64,000 nucleotides of DNA. It comes from Bin125 sp965261715. GTDB taxonomy: Bacteria > Chloroflexota > Dehalococcoidia > Bin125. Made by a program: the position numbers and the translations under genes. Positions 9,555-18,506 of this stretch are shown piece by piece. The notes beneath the pieces are model-generated. The model did not search any database. It saw only the letters and a program-made list of their open reading frames with translations, and was not told where the DNA came from. The first letter of the stretch is position 1; every line of letters starts with the position of its first letter. Location of the stretch: contig OZ253471.1 of the NCBI GenBank assembly GCA_965261715.1, positions 558,001 through 622,000 of the forward strand. The letters run 5' to 3'.

Positions 9555-10037
9555 ATGCCCAGCACCGAACACATCGTCGTGAGCTGCACCATCAACGGCG
9601 AGCAGCAAGTCTTTCTGGCCAACGAGCGCGACTCCCTGCTCGAGGCGCTGCGTGACCGGATCGGACTGACCGGCGCCAAAGAGGGTTGCAACAACGGCAA
9701 CTGCGGCGCTTGCTGCGTCAACATGGACGGCCGGATCGTCAATAGCTGCCTCGTGATGGCAGCCGAATGCGAAGGCGCTGAGATCCGCACCGTCGAGGGA
9801 CTGGCCACTGGCGACCAACTGTCGCCGTTGCAGAACGCCTTCCTTGAGCAGGCCGCGCTGCAGTGCGGCATCTGCACGCCGGGATTCCTCGTCGCTGCTG
9901 AATCGCTGCTCGAACAGAACTCCGACCCGACGGAACACGAGATCCGCTACTGGCTGGCCGGCAACCTCTGTCGCTGCACCGGCTACGACAAGATCATCAA
10001 GGCCGTCCAGCAGGCCGCTGGCCAGAGCGTCGTCTAA
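9555..10037 (+). CDS. Molybdenum hydroxylase, [2Fe-2S] subunit
   Basis: This small subunit carries two [2Fe-2S] clusters between the molybdenum site and FAD. The plant-ferredoxin-like cluster is seen as CNNGNCGACC, and the C-terminal cluster as CGICTPG and CRCTGY, all ligands present. The 160-residue length and the position between the FAD and molybdenum subunits are standard. The product is cytoplasmic with no signal peptide. Confidence 0.94.
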   Translation: MPSTEHIVVSCTINGEQQVFLANERDSLLEALRDRIGLTGAKEGCNNGNCGACCVNMDGRIVNSCLVMAAECEGAEIRTVEGLATGDQLSPLQNAFLEQAALQCGICTPGFLVAAESLLEQNSDPTEHEIRYWLAGNLCRCTGYDKIIKAVQQAAGQSVV

Positions 10038-10041
10038 CACC

Positions 10042-10082
10042 GACGGCTACACGCCGTCCGATATCGACGGTCATAGGCCGTC
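10042..10082. repeat. Two tandem GACGGC hairpins
   Basis: Two adjacent inverted repeats occupy the gap between the small and large subunit genes. The first has six-base arms GACGGC/GCCGTC (10042-10058); the second has five-base arms GACGG/CCGTC (10066-10082). They match the hairpin at 8542. An effect on differential mRNA stability is possible but untested. Confidence 0.5.
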
Positions 10083-10115
10083 ACACGTTGAGCACCACAA
10101 GAGAGGACTCCTCGC

Positions 10116-12416
10116 ATGGTCACCGCACAGTCGCAACCACAGTCCAGGGAAACCGAGCAGTACAACGTCATCGGGACCCGACCGATCCGGCACGACGGTG
10201 TCGACAAGGTCACCGGCGCCGCGCAGTACGGCGCGGATCTGAGCCTGCCCGGCATGCTCGCCGGCCGCGTCCTGCGCAGCCCGCATGCCCACGCACGAAT
10301 CGTCAGCATTGATACGTCCAAGGCCGAGGCTCTGGAGGGCGTGTTGGCAGTGATCACCAACGCCGACTTCCCCCGCGCCTCCGACGAGGTGATCGACACC
10401 GGCGAAGGCAGCGCTCAGCTCAACTGGGTGCTGGACAACGTCATCGCCTCGACCAAGGTGCTCTACAAGGGCCACGCGGTAGCAGCCGTCGCCGCGACCG
10501 ACCACCACATCGCCGAGGACGCGCTCGAACTGATCGACGTCGAGTACGAGTTGCTCACGCCGGTCCTCGACGTCCGCGACGCCATGGTCGACGGTTCGCC
10601 GCTGCTCCACGACAGCCTGCACACGGGCGAAATGGACGGCTCCAAAAGCGACAACGCCAGCAACACCGCGTCGCACCTACAGTTCGCCAAGGGTGACCTG
10701 GATGCAGGCTTCGCAGATGCCGACGTGGTCATCGAGCGCGAGTTCGAGACCTCGATGGCGCACCAGGGCTACATCGAGCCACACAACGGCACCGCCTACT
10801 ACCGCGCCGACGGCACGCTCGATATCTGGACCTCGACCCAGGGCGCATTCGTCGTCCGCGACTCCGTTGCGCCGCTGCTCCAGCTTTCACCGTCGCGGGT
10901 GAAGGTGACGCCGATGGAGATCGGCGGCGGCTTCGGCGGCAAGATTCCCGTCTACCTCGAGCCACTGGCGGCGCTGCTCTCGCAGAAGACCGGCCGCCCG
11001 GTCCAGCTGACGATGAACCGCGAGGAAGTGCTGCTCGCCACAGGCCCGACCTCGGGCACCTACATGCGGGTGCGCATGGGCGCGAAGCGCGACGGCACGC
11101 TGACTGCCGCCGACGTTCACCTGGCATTCGAGGCCGGCGCCTACCCTGGCTCGCCGGTCGGCGCCGGCGCGATGTGCGCCCTCGCCCCCTACGACATTCC
11201 CAGCCAGCGGATCGACGGCTACGACGTGGTCGTGAACAAGCCGAAGACCGCCGCCTACCGCGCACCCGGTGCGCCACAATCCGAGTTCGCCACCGAATCG
11301 GTGCTCAACGAGCTCGCCGAAGAGTTGGGCATCGACCCGCTTGAGATTCGGTTGCAGAACGCCTGCGAAGAGGGCGCTCAGCGTGCCGACGGCTTCACCT
11401 ACGGCGTGATCGGCAATGTCGAGTGCATGACCGCTGCCCAGGAGTCGCCGCACTGGCAGTCGGAGCTCGAAGGCCCCAACCGCGGACGCGGCGTGGCCCA
11501 CGGCTTCTGGTTCAACATCGGCTTCGAGTCCTCCGCTTACGCGCAGGTCAACGACGACGGCACCGTTCCTCTGGTGCTCGGCTCGACCGACATCGGCGGC
11601 ACACGAGCCTCGCTCGCGATGCAACTGGCTGAAACCCTCGGCATTTCGGCTGAGGAAGTGCGACCGCACGTGGTCGACACCAACTCCGTCGGCTACACGC
11701 AGGTCACCGGCGGCAGCCGCACGACCTTCGCCGGTGGCTGGGCCGCCTACGAGACCGCCATGGACATCCGTCGCCAGATGGAAGAGCGCGCCGCCGTGAT
11801 CTGGGAGTGCGACGCTGCGGACATCACCTACGGCGACGACGCGATCGTCCGCGGACCGGCCGACGAGGATGGCAACGACCGCCAGTTCACCTTCAAGGAG
11901 CTCGCTGGCCAGCTCGCCTCGACCGGTGGCCGCATCGTTGGCCGTGCGGACGTCAACAAGACCTCCAGCGGTCCCGCCTTCGCGACGCACATCGTCGATG
12001 TCGAAGTTGATCCCGAAACAGGCAAGGTGGATGTCCTTCGTTACACCGCGGTCCAGGACGCCGGCACCGCGATTCACCCCGCATACGTCGAGGGACAGAT
12101 GCAGGGCGGCGTCGCGCAGGGCGTCGGCATGGCGCTGAACGAGGAGTACTACTACGACGACTCCGGCGATCTCAAGAACGCCAGCCTGCTTGACTACCGC
12201 ATGCCGACCGCGCTCGACCTGCCGATGATCGAGCCGATCATCGTCGAGGTCCCGAACCCCGGTCATCCCTACGGTGTGCGCGGCGTCGGCGAAGTCCCGA
12301 TCATTCCGCCGGCCCCGGCCATGCGCGCCGCCATCGCCAACGCGATCGGCGTGCACATGTCAGCGCTGCCGATGTCGCCGCGCGCCATCCTCGAAGCGAC
12401 CGTGCTCGAGGAGTAA
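10116..12416 (+). CDS. Molybdenum hydroxylase, molybdopterin subunit
   Basis: This catalytic large subunit hydroxylates an aldehyde, N-heterocycle or related substrate at a Mo-cytosine-dinucleotide site. The family features are GGGFGGKIPVYLEP (cofactor contact), AAYRAPGAPQSEFATES (active-site loop region), and RGVGEVPIIPP near the C-terminus with the catalytic glutamate about residue 726. The loop reads AYRAPG, not the AYxCSFR of form I CO dehydrogenase, so this is not a true CO dehydrogenase. The 766-residue length is normal. No XdhC-type maturation gene lies beside it. The physiological substrate is unknown. Confidence 0.92.
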   Translation: MVTAQSQPQSRETEQYNVIGTRPIRHDGVDKVTGAAQYGADLSLPGMLAGRVLRSPHAHARIVSIDTSKAEALEGVLAVITNADFPRASDEVIDTGEGSAQLNWVLDNVIASTKVLYKGHAVAAVAATDHHIAEDALELIDVEYELLTPVLDVRDAMVDGSPLLHDSLHTGEMDGSKSDNASNTASHLQFAKGDLDAGFADADVVIEREFETSMAHQGYIEPHNGTAYYRADGTLDIWTSTQGAFVVRDSVAPLLQLSPSRVKVTPMEIGGGFGGKIPVYLEPLAALLSQKTGRPVQLTMNREEVLLATGPTSGTYMRVRMGAKRDGTLTAADVHLAFEAGAYPGSPVGAGAMCALAPYDIPSQRIDGYDVVVNKPKTAAYRAPGAPQSEFATESVLNELAEELGIDPLEIRLQNACEEGAQRADGFTYGVIGNVECMTAAQESPHWQSELEGPNRGRGVAHGFWFNIGFESSAYAQVNDDGTVPLVLGSTDIGGTRASLAMQLAETLGISAEEVRPHVVDTNSVGYTQVTGGSRTTFAGGWAAYETAMDIRRQMEERAAVIWECDAADITYGDDAIVRGPADEDGNDRQFTFKELAGQLASTGGRIVGRADVNKTSSGPAFATHIVDVEVDPETGKVDVLRYTAVQDAGTAIHPAYVEGQMQGGVAQGVGMALNEEYYYDDSGDLKNASLLDYRMPTALDLPMIEPIIVEVPNPGHPYGVRGVGEVPIIPPAPAMRAAIANAIGVHMSALPMSPRAILEATVLEE

Positions 12417-12435
12417 TACCAGACGTAGGCGGCAC

Positions 12436-12699
12436 GTGGTCACCGTCCTCATCCCTCAGCCGCTCAGGACCCTCACCAACGGTGAGGCTGTCCTGACGGC
12501 TGAGGGTCACAACATCCGCGCAGTCATCCGAGACCTCGCCCCGAAGTACCCCAAACTCGCCGAACGCCTGGTCAACGAAGGCAAAATCGGACGTGGCATC
12601 TCACTAGCCATCAACGGAGACGTAGTCTCAACGGGTCTAATCACCAAGGTCCCTGAGGGAGCCGAGATCGCAATCGTCCCGCAAATCAGCGGCGGCTAG
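12436..12699 (+). CDS. MoaD/ThiS-like ubiquitin-fold sulfur carrier
   Basis: This 87-residue protein has a predicted beta-grasp fold and ends in Gly-Gly, the hallmark of sulfur carriers such as MoaD and ThiS, which are thiocarboxylated at that terminus. The final block (VPEGAEIAIVPQISGG) is the usual MoaD ending. GTG 12436 is the first plausible start after the large-subunit gene. Its place as last gene of a molybdenum-enzyme operon suggests a role in molybdopterin supply; this is inference. It overlaps the convergent Nudix gene by four bases. Confidence 0.82.
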   Translation: MVTVLIPQPLRTLTNGEAVLTAEGHNIRAVIRDLAPKYPKLAERLVNEGKIGRGISLAINGDVVSTGLITKVPEGAEIAIVPQISGG

Positions 12700-13331
12700 A
12701 GGAGGCGGGGCTGGTAGCCACGATCCCTCAAAGAGGCAATGTGAAGTCCAAAGACCAGAGACGACCATGGGTCCATGCGTTTGCGCAACGAATGGAGTTC
12801 TGGTTCGCGGCATAGCAGTCCTGCATACTTGGAATTCGCCGAGAACTCTTCGGCTGCCGTGGGACGCACTGCGCCTGCAACTACAACTTCATGGACGATA
12901 CCGATGTGTCGCGACGATTGGGGGGTGGCGCCATCGACGACCACGCCGATCGGTTCAACGCATTTCGGCGGCTCGGTCGCCAACTCCTCAGAGATTTCGC
13001 GCAGAAGCGTGGAACGGACGAGATAGGAGAATCCTGGATTCCCAGGTTCCCAATCGATGTGTCCGCCAACCACCATGCTGATCCTCGACTGCAAGTCGGA
13101 GCGGCCCTCTCGGATTCGGCGGAAGACGTAGTACCCGCCGTTCATGCCGCGCACGAGTGCACACGGGATCGGCTGAACGAATTCGTCAGAAGATTCGGCC
13201 TCGTGTCTGGGCAGCCAGATCATGCCCGCGTCAGCTGCCTCAATGAGCCATTCAGCGGATGCCCAAGGAGTGAAGGCAGGCCGGTCCGTCAGCCAGAGAC
13301 GGGGTAGACAGAGAACTTGCTGCTGAGCCAT
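12696..13331 (-). CDS. Nudix-like hydrolase
   Basis: The 211-residue product has a Nudix-type box: GGHIDWE followed by REISEEL, but with a spacer of about 15 residues instead of the usual seven. The catalytic acidic residues of REISEEL are present. Nudix enzymes hydrolyse nucleoside diphosphates linked to another group; this one's substrate is unknown. It lies 8 bases downstream of a thymidylate-kinase-like gene on the same strand, so the two probably work on the same nucleotide. The pair lies downstream of and convergent with the molybdenum operon. Confidence 0.68.
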   Translation of the reverse strand: MAQQQVLCLPRLWLTDRPAFTPWASAEWLIEAADAGMIWLPRHEAESSDEFVQPIPCALVRGMNGGYYVFRRIREGRSDLQSRISMVVGGHIDWEPGNPGFSYLVRSTLLREISEELATEPPKCVEPIGVVVDGATPQSSRHIGIVHEVVVAGAVRPTAAEEFSANSKYAGLLCREPELHSLRKRMDPWSSLVFGLHIASLRDRGYQPRLL

Positions 13332-13339
13332 GGCAACGC

Positions 13340-14059
13340 CTAGCCTTCCTCAATCGGGCTGGTCTCGAAAATGTTGAGGATGGTGTCTACGACGCCAGTA
13401 GCGGTCGTCAACGGCGTTGTCTCCTGTGTGCTGCTCGTGTCGATTCTCGTGAAGCCACTGAAAGAACTAGAGAATCTGCGTTCGACCTCCGCATACGCTT
13501 CATTCAGCTGCGTCAGAAACGTCTCGTTCATCGCTTGGCCAGGTTCGTCAATGAGTTTGTCGCTGTTCTCTCGGATCATTGATGTTTGGGGATCGGTAGT
13601 GAACAGCAACACGGCATCGATTTTCTTGCGCCAATGCTCGATTTGCAGAAAGCTCTGCACCTGGTCGCGTTCCTGCTCTGTGATTGTGTTTCGGGTCGCG
13701 AGCAGTTCGAACCATGCGAGCGCATCGAACAATCCGCGGTCCAAGATTGCTAGCGCGTACTGGTCGGAGCCGTGAAGTCCCTCAAGAACGTGCATCAGCG
13801 CGTAGGAAGCAGACCACGTGTTGAAGGCCATGAGATCGTCCTTCAAGAAGTAAGGAGTTCTCCTGGAAGCGCCCTCTGCCGGAGCCAGCACCTTGATGTC
13901 GCAGCGGCGGAAGAAATGGCGAACGATCTCAATGCATGAACTCTTTCCGCTCTTCGGCGTTCCTGCAAACTCCACAAAGACAGGTTGGGTTCGAGGATGG
14001 GCTTTCAACTGGCTCGAGACAGCTTGGGCGCGTTCTACGAGCTCCACTTTGTCCGTCAT
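13340..14059 (-). CDS. P-loop kinase, thymidylate-kinase-like
   Basis: The Walker A motif GTPKSGKSS sits near residue 35, and AILDRGLFDALAW resembles the DR-motif helix of thymidylate and deoxynucleoside kinases. The 239-residue product has no membrane segment. ATG 14059 is preferred because GGCGGAG lies just upstream; a TTG at 14080 is also in frame. The Nudix gene follows after 8 bases. Local base composition is less GC-rich than neighbouring catabolic genes, consistent with acquired DNA. The exact substrate is not identifiable; a phage-defence or damaged-nucleotide role is speculation. Confidence 0.65.
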   Translation of the reverse strand: MTDKVELVERAQAVSSQLKAHPRTQPVFVEFAGTPKSGKSSCIEIVRHFFRRCDIKVLAPAEGASRRTPYFLKDDLMAFNTWSASYALMHVLEGLHGSDQYALAILDRGLFDALAWFELLATRNTITEQERDQVQSFLQIEHWRKKIDAVLLFTTDPQTSMIRENSDKLIDEPGQAMNETFLTQLNEAYAEVERRFSSSFSGFTRIDTSSTQETTPLTTATGVVDTILNIFETSPIEEG

Positions 14060-14137
14060 CGAGTGCTCCGCCTCAGGCAACTTGTGCTCTCAAGTCTACT
14101 AGCACAAGCGGTCTTATTGTTGCGTGCTTTGCCAATT

Positions 14138-15370
14138 TCATTTCGAATTACTGGTCAGCACCGCGATTGAGGCTGTGAATCCGTGGAGGTAGTTTTCTCC
14201 TCCGACTGGTCCGATTTCTCCGTTGCAGAAGAAGCCGGCGGTTGGCACGGGACCGAAGATATCGGACAGCGCCGTCGCGTCGTGATCGGGCTCACCGAAG
14301 AGCCCTCGGCCGCGGCCGTTGCAGGAGCAGAGCAGCGCTCCCAGAACCTCTTCCTCGGGATTGAGCGCGTCGCGCAAGTCTGACAAGCGGGTTCGCAAGT
14401 CATCATCGGCGGCCTGGGCGTCACGGAACTGGAATTGGAAGGTCTGGCCGACTCTGGGGATCGCGTTAATCGCGACGGTCCCTGCCTCGCGGTCGGCGCC
14501 CATGACGTTTCGGATCAGGAAGTCGCCGCGTTCGTGCGATTCCTTGTACTCGTCCATGGCCAGACCGACGAGCAGGTTGCGGGCAGCTCGCTCGCGAGTG
14601 GATTCATCCAGCGCAGAGAGAGTTTCTTGCAGCACTTCCAGCGCCGGGCGCGAGCCTAGCGATTTGACGGTGTTCGCCTCGCATTCGGTCACGATCCACG
14701 GCTGACCAAGCGGCTCCGCACCTTGCGCGACCACGGGGCGCACTGAGACGCCTCGGAGTCCCATCATCGCCGCCCCGGCCATGAGCGCTTGGTCGTCGAT
14801 GAATACCGCGCAACCCTGCTGTTGTCGATGGGACGACGCCATCCCGCCGAGCAGCACGATCTCCGGTCGCAGCTTCTGCAGGTGCGAAACGAGCTGGTCG
14901 GTCATGATTGTGAACGGATTGCTGAACAGCAACCAGACTTCGGGGCCGTCCTCGATCGGAGCAAAGAGGTCGTCGGGCATGGTCTCGGGATCAATGGCAA
15001 TCGGCGTCAGTTCTGCTCCGGGCAGCGACAGTCCCAACACGGCGATCGCCGAGCCCTCTTCCGCCTCCAGCGACGACCCGATCACGCTCTGACCCGACGC
15101 GCCGATCAGGTGGCGAGCGCCTGTCTCTTGCTTCAGTCGCGCGATAATTTCCGCGTAATGGCCGGTGTGGCGCGAGTCGACGAACACCAACAACAGGTCC
15201 GGAGTGGTCGTCAGATCCATGCCGCGCAAGGCGGAGTCGCAGGCTGCTTCCCACTCTGCTTCGAAGGCGACTGCGGCCGATGCTCCTGCGGTCGACATCT
15301 GCACTGTGGCCTGTCCAGGACCGCTCGAGCGACGAATCGTCTCGTCGGATGTTGACGGTTGGTTAGACAT
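14138..15370 (-). CDS. FIST-domain sensory protein
   Basis: The 410-residue product carries N-terminal FIST (about 20-220) and FIST-C (about 230-400) regions, a sensory module thought to bind small ligands such as amino acids. Recognisable pieces are HLIGASGQSVIGSS, LLGGMASS, CNGRGRGLFG and GPVPTAGFFCNGEIGPVGG followed by LHGFTAS. No kinase or cyclase output domain is attached and none is adjacent, so it may act as a stand-alone sensor. It is divergent from the phosphatase gene at 15427, sharing a 56-base spacer. Confidence 0.88.
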   Translation of the reverse strand: MSNQPSTSDETIRRSSGPGQATVQMSTAGASAAVAFEAEWEAACDSALRGMDLTTTPDLLLVFVDSRHTGHYAEIIARLKQETGARHLIGASGQSVIGSSLEAEEGSAIAVLGLSLPGAELTPIAIDPETMPDDLFAPIEDGPEVWLLFSNPFTIMTDQLVSHLQKLRPEIVLLGGMASSHRQQQGCAVFIDDQALMAGAAMMGLRGVSVRPVVAQGAEPLGQPWIVTECEANTVKSLGSRPALEVLQETLSALDESTRERAARNLLVGLAMDEYKESHERGDFLIRNVMGADREAGTVAINAIPRVGQTFQFQFRDAQAADDDLRTRLSDLRDALNPEEEVLGALLCSCNGRGRGLFGEPDHDATALSDIFGPVPTAGFFCNGEIGPVGGENYLHGFTASIAVLTSNSK

Positions 15371-15426
15371 TTGAACGTTCCGTTCGCTGAGGGTGCAGCT
15401 AGCAATCCAAAGGGTAACCTGCGGGT

Positions 15427-16434
15427 ATGACTACCATGACCGATACTTCCGAACCAACCGACAAATCAGATTTATCCGACTTGCCTGATCAACCGCTGCC
15501 CCCCGGCGACGATCTTGATGAAATAGCCAAAGCCGCGCGAGCCCTCGCGCAGCGCGGCGGCGACATCCTGATGGACCGCTTCCACGCCACAATCGAGATC
15601 TCATTCAAGGGCCAGAACGCTCACGACCCCGTGACTGAGGTTGACCACGCGATCGAAGACATGATCCGCGACGAGGTGCATCGCACGTTCCCTGAGCATG
15701 GAGTGCTCGGTGAAGAGCGAGACAACGGCGGTCCACTTGACGCCGAAATTGTGTGGGTGGTTGATCCGCTCGACGGCACAACCAACTTCATCAATGGCAT
15801 CGGCCTGTTTGCATGTTCGATCGGGATTCTTCACAACGGGACGCCGATCGCGGGAGCGCTTTGGCTACCGACCAATCGGTTCCTGACTCCTGGCGTGTAC
15901 CACTCCAAAACAGGATACGGTCTGATGTTCAATGGCGAACTGGTGGACTGCGGCGCGCCGGCGCTCCAGGCAGCCTCGCGATTGAGCACTGTGCCTGCCG
16001 GAACCGGCGGCGTGACTGGTCCTGCGGGGCGACGCTTCGGCATCGCCCGAACATTCGGCAGCACAGCGACCGAGTTGGCGCTGGCGGCCGAGGGCTCAGT
16101 GCAGATGGCGTTGTTCGATGGCGCGCGGATCTGGGATGTCGCCGGTGGTGTTTCCTTATGCGTTGCTGCAGGAAGGGCCGTCTACACCAAGACGAGACGC
16201 AGCGAAGAACGTTGGCGACCGTTCACGCGGTTCTGCGACAGAATCGACGGTCCGCCCCACATGGAGCAGCTACGCAAGTGGAGCGATCCGCTGGTTGCGG
16301 GCGACCCGTCGGTGCTGCCGGAATCGGCGACGGCGCTGAAGAAGGAGCAGAGCGTCGCGGCGACCGCCAAGCGGGCGGCCGTCAAGAGCGTGAAGCGAGC
16401 CTTCCCGAATCTGCCGCTGCCGTCGTATCCCTAG
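15427..16434 (+). CDS. Inositol-monophosphatase-family phosphatase
   Basis: The metal-binding signatures of the family are present: GEERDNGG (metal-binding Glu), WVVDPLDGTTNF (two metal-binding Asp) and a C-terminal WDVAGG in place of the common WDxAAG. This lithium-sensitive phosphatase fold hydrolyses inositol phosphate, histidinol phosphate, PAP or fructose bisphosphate. The sequence alone does not choose between them. A C-terminal extension of about 80 residues after WDVAGG includes an Ala/Lys-rich tail, making it longer (335 residues) than the usual 260. Confidence 0.85.
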   Translation: MTTMTDTSEPTDKSDLSDLPDQPLPPGDDLDEIAKAARALAQRGGDILMDRFHATIEISFKGQNAHDPVTEVDHAIEDMIRDEVHRTFPEHGVLGEERDNGGPLDAEIVWVVDPLDGTTNFINGIGLFACSIGILHNGTPIAGALWLPTNRFLTPGVYHSKTGYGLMFNGELVDCGAPALQAASRLSTVPAGTGGVTGPAGRRFGIARTFGSTATELALAAEGSVQMALFDGARIWDVAGGVSLCVAAGRAVYTKTRRSEERWRPFTRFCDRIDGPPHMEQLRKWSDPLVAGDPSVLPESATALKKEQSVAATAKRAAVKSVKRAFPNLPLPSYP

Positions 16435-16439
16435 CGCCG

Positions 16440-16806
16440 CGTTTCCGCTCAGAGAGCTCTTTGCGTAAGTCCCCTTCTCCCCCCTTGCGGGGGAGATGCC
16501 GAAGGCAGAGGGGGGGACTCCCCATCTCAATGCCTGTCTGGTCGCTGGCCGAGCCCCCCCTCTCTGTCACTCCGTGACAACTCCCCCCGCAAGGAGACCT
16601 TTGAATAAGTCCCCTTCGCCCCCCTTGCGGGGGAGATGCCGAAGGCAGAGGGGGGGCTCCCCATCTCAAGGCCTATCTGGTCGCTGGCGGCGGACCCCCC
16701 CTGTCACTCCGTGACATCTCCCCCCGCAAGGGGGGGAGAGGGGAATCATGAGTTTTTCGAAGGTCTCCGCAAGGGGGGAGAGGGGATAGGCGAGTTTTGC
16801 AAAGGC
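16440..16806. repeat. Family A GC-rich hairpin repeats, two units plus remnant
   Basis: This gene-free stretch consists of about two 150-base units. Each has a left arm CTCCCCCCTTGCGGGGGAG, a middle with GTCACTCCGTGACATC, and a right arm CCCCCCGCAAGGGGGG. An inverted remnant lies beside the flavin oxidoreductase stop. Related copies are at 45.25, 46.99 and 48.3-48.7 kb. Apparent open frames here are by-products of the repeat. The strong dyads could terminate transcription from both sides. Confidence 0.8.
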
Positions 16807-16810
16807 CTCT

Positions 16811-17734
16811 TCAGGCGTGGACGACCGGTAGGACCTCATCGAACAGGCGCTGGGACTGATACATGATCGCGTCGTCGCCGCGAGCTAGCGGCCGCATGAT
16901 GAACTTGCTGACCCCAGCTTCGCGATATTCGTTGACTCTGCTCAGAATGTCCTCGGCGCTGCCGACAGCCAGGTAGGTGTCCGGGTTGATCTCGGGCAGT
17001 CGAGCCTTGATTCCGGCGATCTGCGCCTGCACATCGTGGTCGTCCCACGAGCCGAAGTGGTAGCCGAAGCCGGCGCCGAAGTGGTCTGGCTCATAGTCGG
17101 TGCGGCCCGCCTCAGCGAGCGCGGCCTTGATCTGGTCGATCACGGGCTTGACTTCGTGCGCCGACTGAATCCCCGCGACCCAACCGGTTCCGATCCGCGC
17201 GGTCCGGCGGATCGCCGCTTTGCTCGCGCCGCCGATCCAGAGCGGCAGCGGGTCCTGCACCGGTCGCGGCGAGATCGAGGCATTGTCGTATTGGAAATGC
17301 TCGCCGTGATAGGTGAACGATTCCTCGTTCCACAGTCCGTTGATGACGTCCAGCATCTCGTCGGCGATCGGGCCGCGACCGCGCATCGTACGGTTGGTCA
17401 CTTTCCATTCCGGGGCGAACGCGCCACCCACGCCGAACGCCGGCAGCATGCGACCGTTGGAGAGAAAGTCAATCGTCGCGCACTGCTTGGCCAGCACCAG
17501 CGGGTCGCGGAAGCCGACGACGACGACGTTCATGCCAAACTTCAGCTTCTCGGTCCGCGCGGCCATCGCGGCCATGAAGGTCATCGACTCGAGCATCGGC
17601 TGGGTCGAGATCAGGCGGTCGGTTTGCCAGATCGAATCGACATTGTGCTCTTCGCAGAGGTCGATCCAGCGCCACATGGTGGCCACGTCGGAGAAGGGGA
17701 AGTTGGCCAGTCCCATTCCGATCCGGTCGCTCAT
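16811..17734 (-). CDS. LLM-class flavin-dependent oxidoreductase
   Basis: The product belongs to the bacterial-luciferase-like superfamily, a TIM-barrel fold using F420 or FMN. Typical segments are CEEHNVDSIWQTDR, KLKFGMNVVVVGFRDP, PLPLWIGGASKAAIRR and AGVSKFIMRPL. The 307-residue length fits F420-dependent members such as those related to methylene-H4MPT reductase; cofactor identity is not provable here. A clear GGAGGT ribosome site precedes ATG 17734. It lies 27 bases after a DUF4389 gene, probably in one operon. Confidence 0.88.
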   Translation of the reverse strand: MSDRIGMGLANFPFSDVATMWRWIDLCEEHNVDSIWQTDRLISTQPMLESMTFMAAMAARTEKLKFGMNVVVVGFRDPLVLAKQCATIDFLSNGRMLPAFGVGGAFAPEWKVTNRTMRGRGPIADEMLDVINGLWNEESFTYHGEHFQYDNASISPRPVQDPLPLWIGGASKAAIRRTARIGTGWVAGIQSAHEVKPVIDQIKAALAEAGRTDYEPDHFGAGFGYHFGSWDDHDVQAQIAGIKARLPEINPDTYLAVGSAEDILSRVNEYREAGVSKFIMRPLARGDDAIMYQSQRLFDEVLPVVHA

Positions 17735-17761
17735 GGTCGGTACCTCCAGCTTTGCTTTTGT

Positions 17762-18409
17762 TTATGCCTTCAGGCTAAACGGTGGGTAGCGGTCGGTGAT
17801 CAGCATGGCCATGTAAGCCCCGACGCGGATCGCGTAGCGATTGACTCCCACCACGTAGTCGAATAGCTGTCGGGGATACCGCCCCGTCGCCAGGATCGCG
17901 AACCAGGCAACGATGATCGCCAGCAGCGCGACCACCCCTGCAATGACCAACACGACGTAATGCGGAATGGCAAGTAGCCACTTGACGATGGGAAGGAAAC
18001 GGTTCAACTGTTCCGCGTCAGGATAATCCAGATCCAGATGTACCGACTGCTCGTCGTCCGTTGCCGGATACTTGTCGGTGAGCAGCGAGGCGTAGGCCAG
18101 GATCCGCGTCTCAAAGCGCATCAGCTCGAGCAGGAAGTCGAACCACCAGCGCGGGTACTTGCCTCGGAACAGCAGCATCAGGACCAACGGCAGGAAGAAG
18201 GCGGCCGCGTAGCCGCCGCTCCAGTCGTCGCCTGATATCCAGCCTTCGGATGCAAAATAGAGGAAAATCGCCGGCGCCGCGGGCAACAGCGCCGAGACAA
18301 TCAGAATCGGAATGATGAACGGGAGTCGCAGCAGGGTGCTGAGACGTTCCAGGCTCTCGGGATAGTCGACTTCCAGTCGGGCCGGATACCGGTCGGGTGA
18401 GTGTTCCAC
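17762..18409 (-). CDS. DUF4389-family membrane protein
   Basis: The 215-residue product has about four hydrophobic helices (near LPFIIPILIVSALLP, AAFFLPLVLMLLF, LAIPHYVVLVIAGVVALL) arranged in two similar halves. Each half carries the family signature of a KYP/RYP turn followed by FDFLLELMRFETRI or FDYVVGVNRYAIRV. The function of DUF4389 is unknown. GTG 18409 is chosen because AGGGAGGA precedes it; the frame extends upstream to 18451. It is followed by the luciferase-like gene. Confidence 0.82.
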   Translation of the reverse strand: MEHSPDRYPARLEVDYPESLERLSTLLRLPFIIPILIVSALLPAAPAIFLYFASEGWISGDDWSGGYAAAFFLPLVLMLLFRGKYPRWWFDFLLELMRFETRILAYASLLTDKYPATDDEQSVHLDLDYPDAEQLNRFLPIVKWLLAIPHYVVLVIAGVVALLAIIVAWFAILATGRYPRQLFDYVVGVNRYAIRVGAYMAMLITDRYPPFSLKA

Positions 18410-18506
18410 AGAGTGTTCCTCCCTGTCGGCTGACGCGGGGTTATCACGCACAGCGTGTGAGCGGGAGCCAAAGGTAACAGGAGCGCGGCAGCAGTTGGCA
18501 GCACGG

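Noticed and set aside
10887..12356. Long antisense open frame of 489 codons
   Set aside because: It lies opposite the molybdenum hydroxylase large subunit and reflects GC-rich codon bias; its translation has no recognisable domain.
8650..12416. Aerobic CO dehydrogenase operon
   Set aside because: The large subunit lacks the AYxCSFR loop that binds the copper-molybdenum site.
16436..16805. Coding frames in repeat regions (Arg/Gly/Pro-rich peptides, also at 48.4 kb)
   Set aside because: They arise from family A repeats and show the same peptide in several copies and frames.
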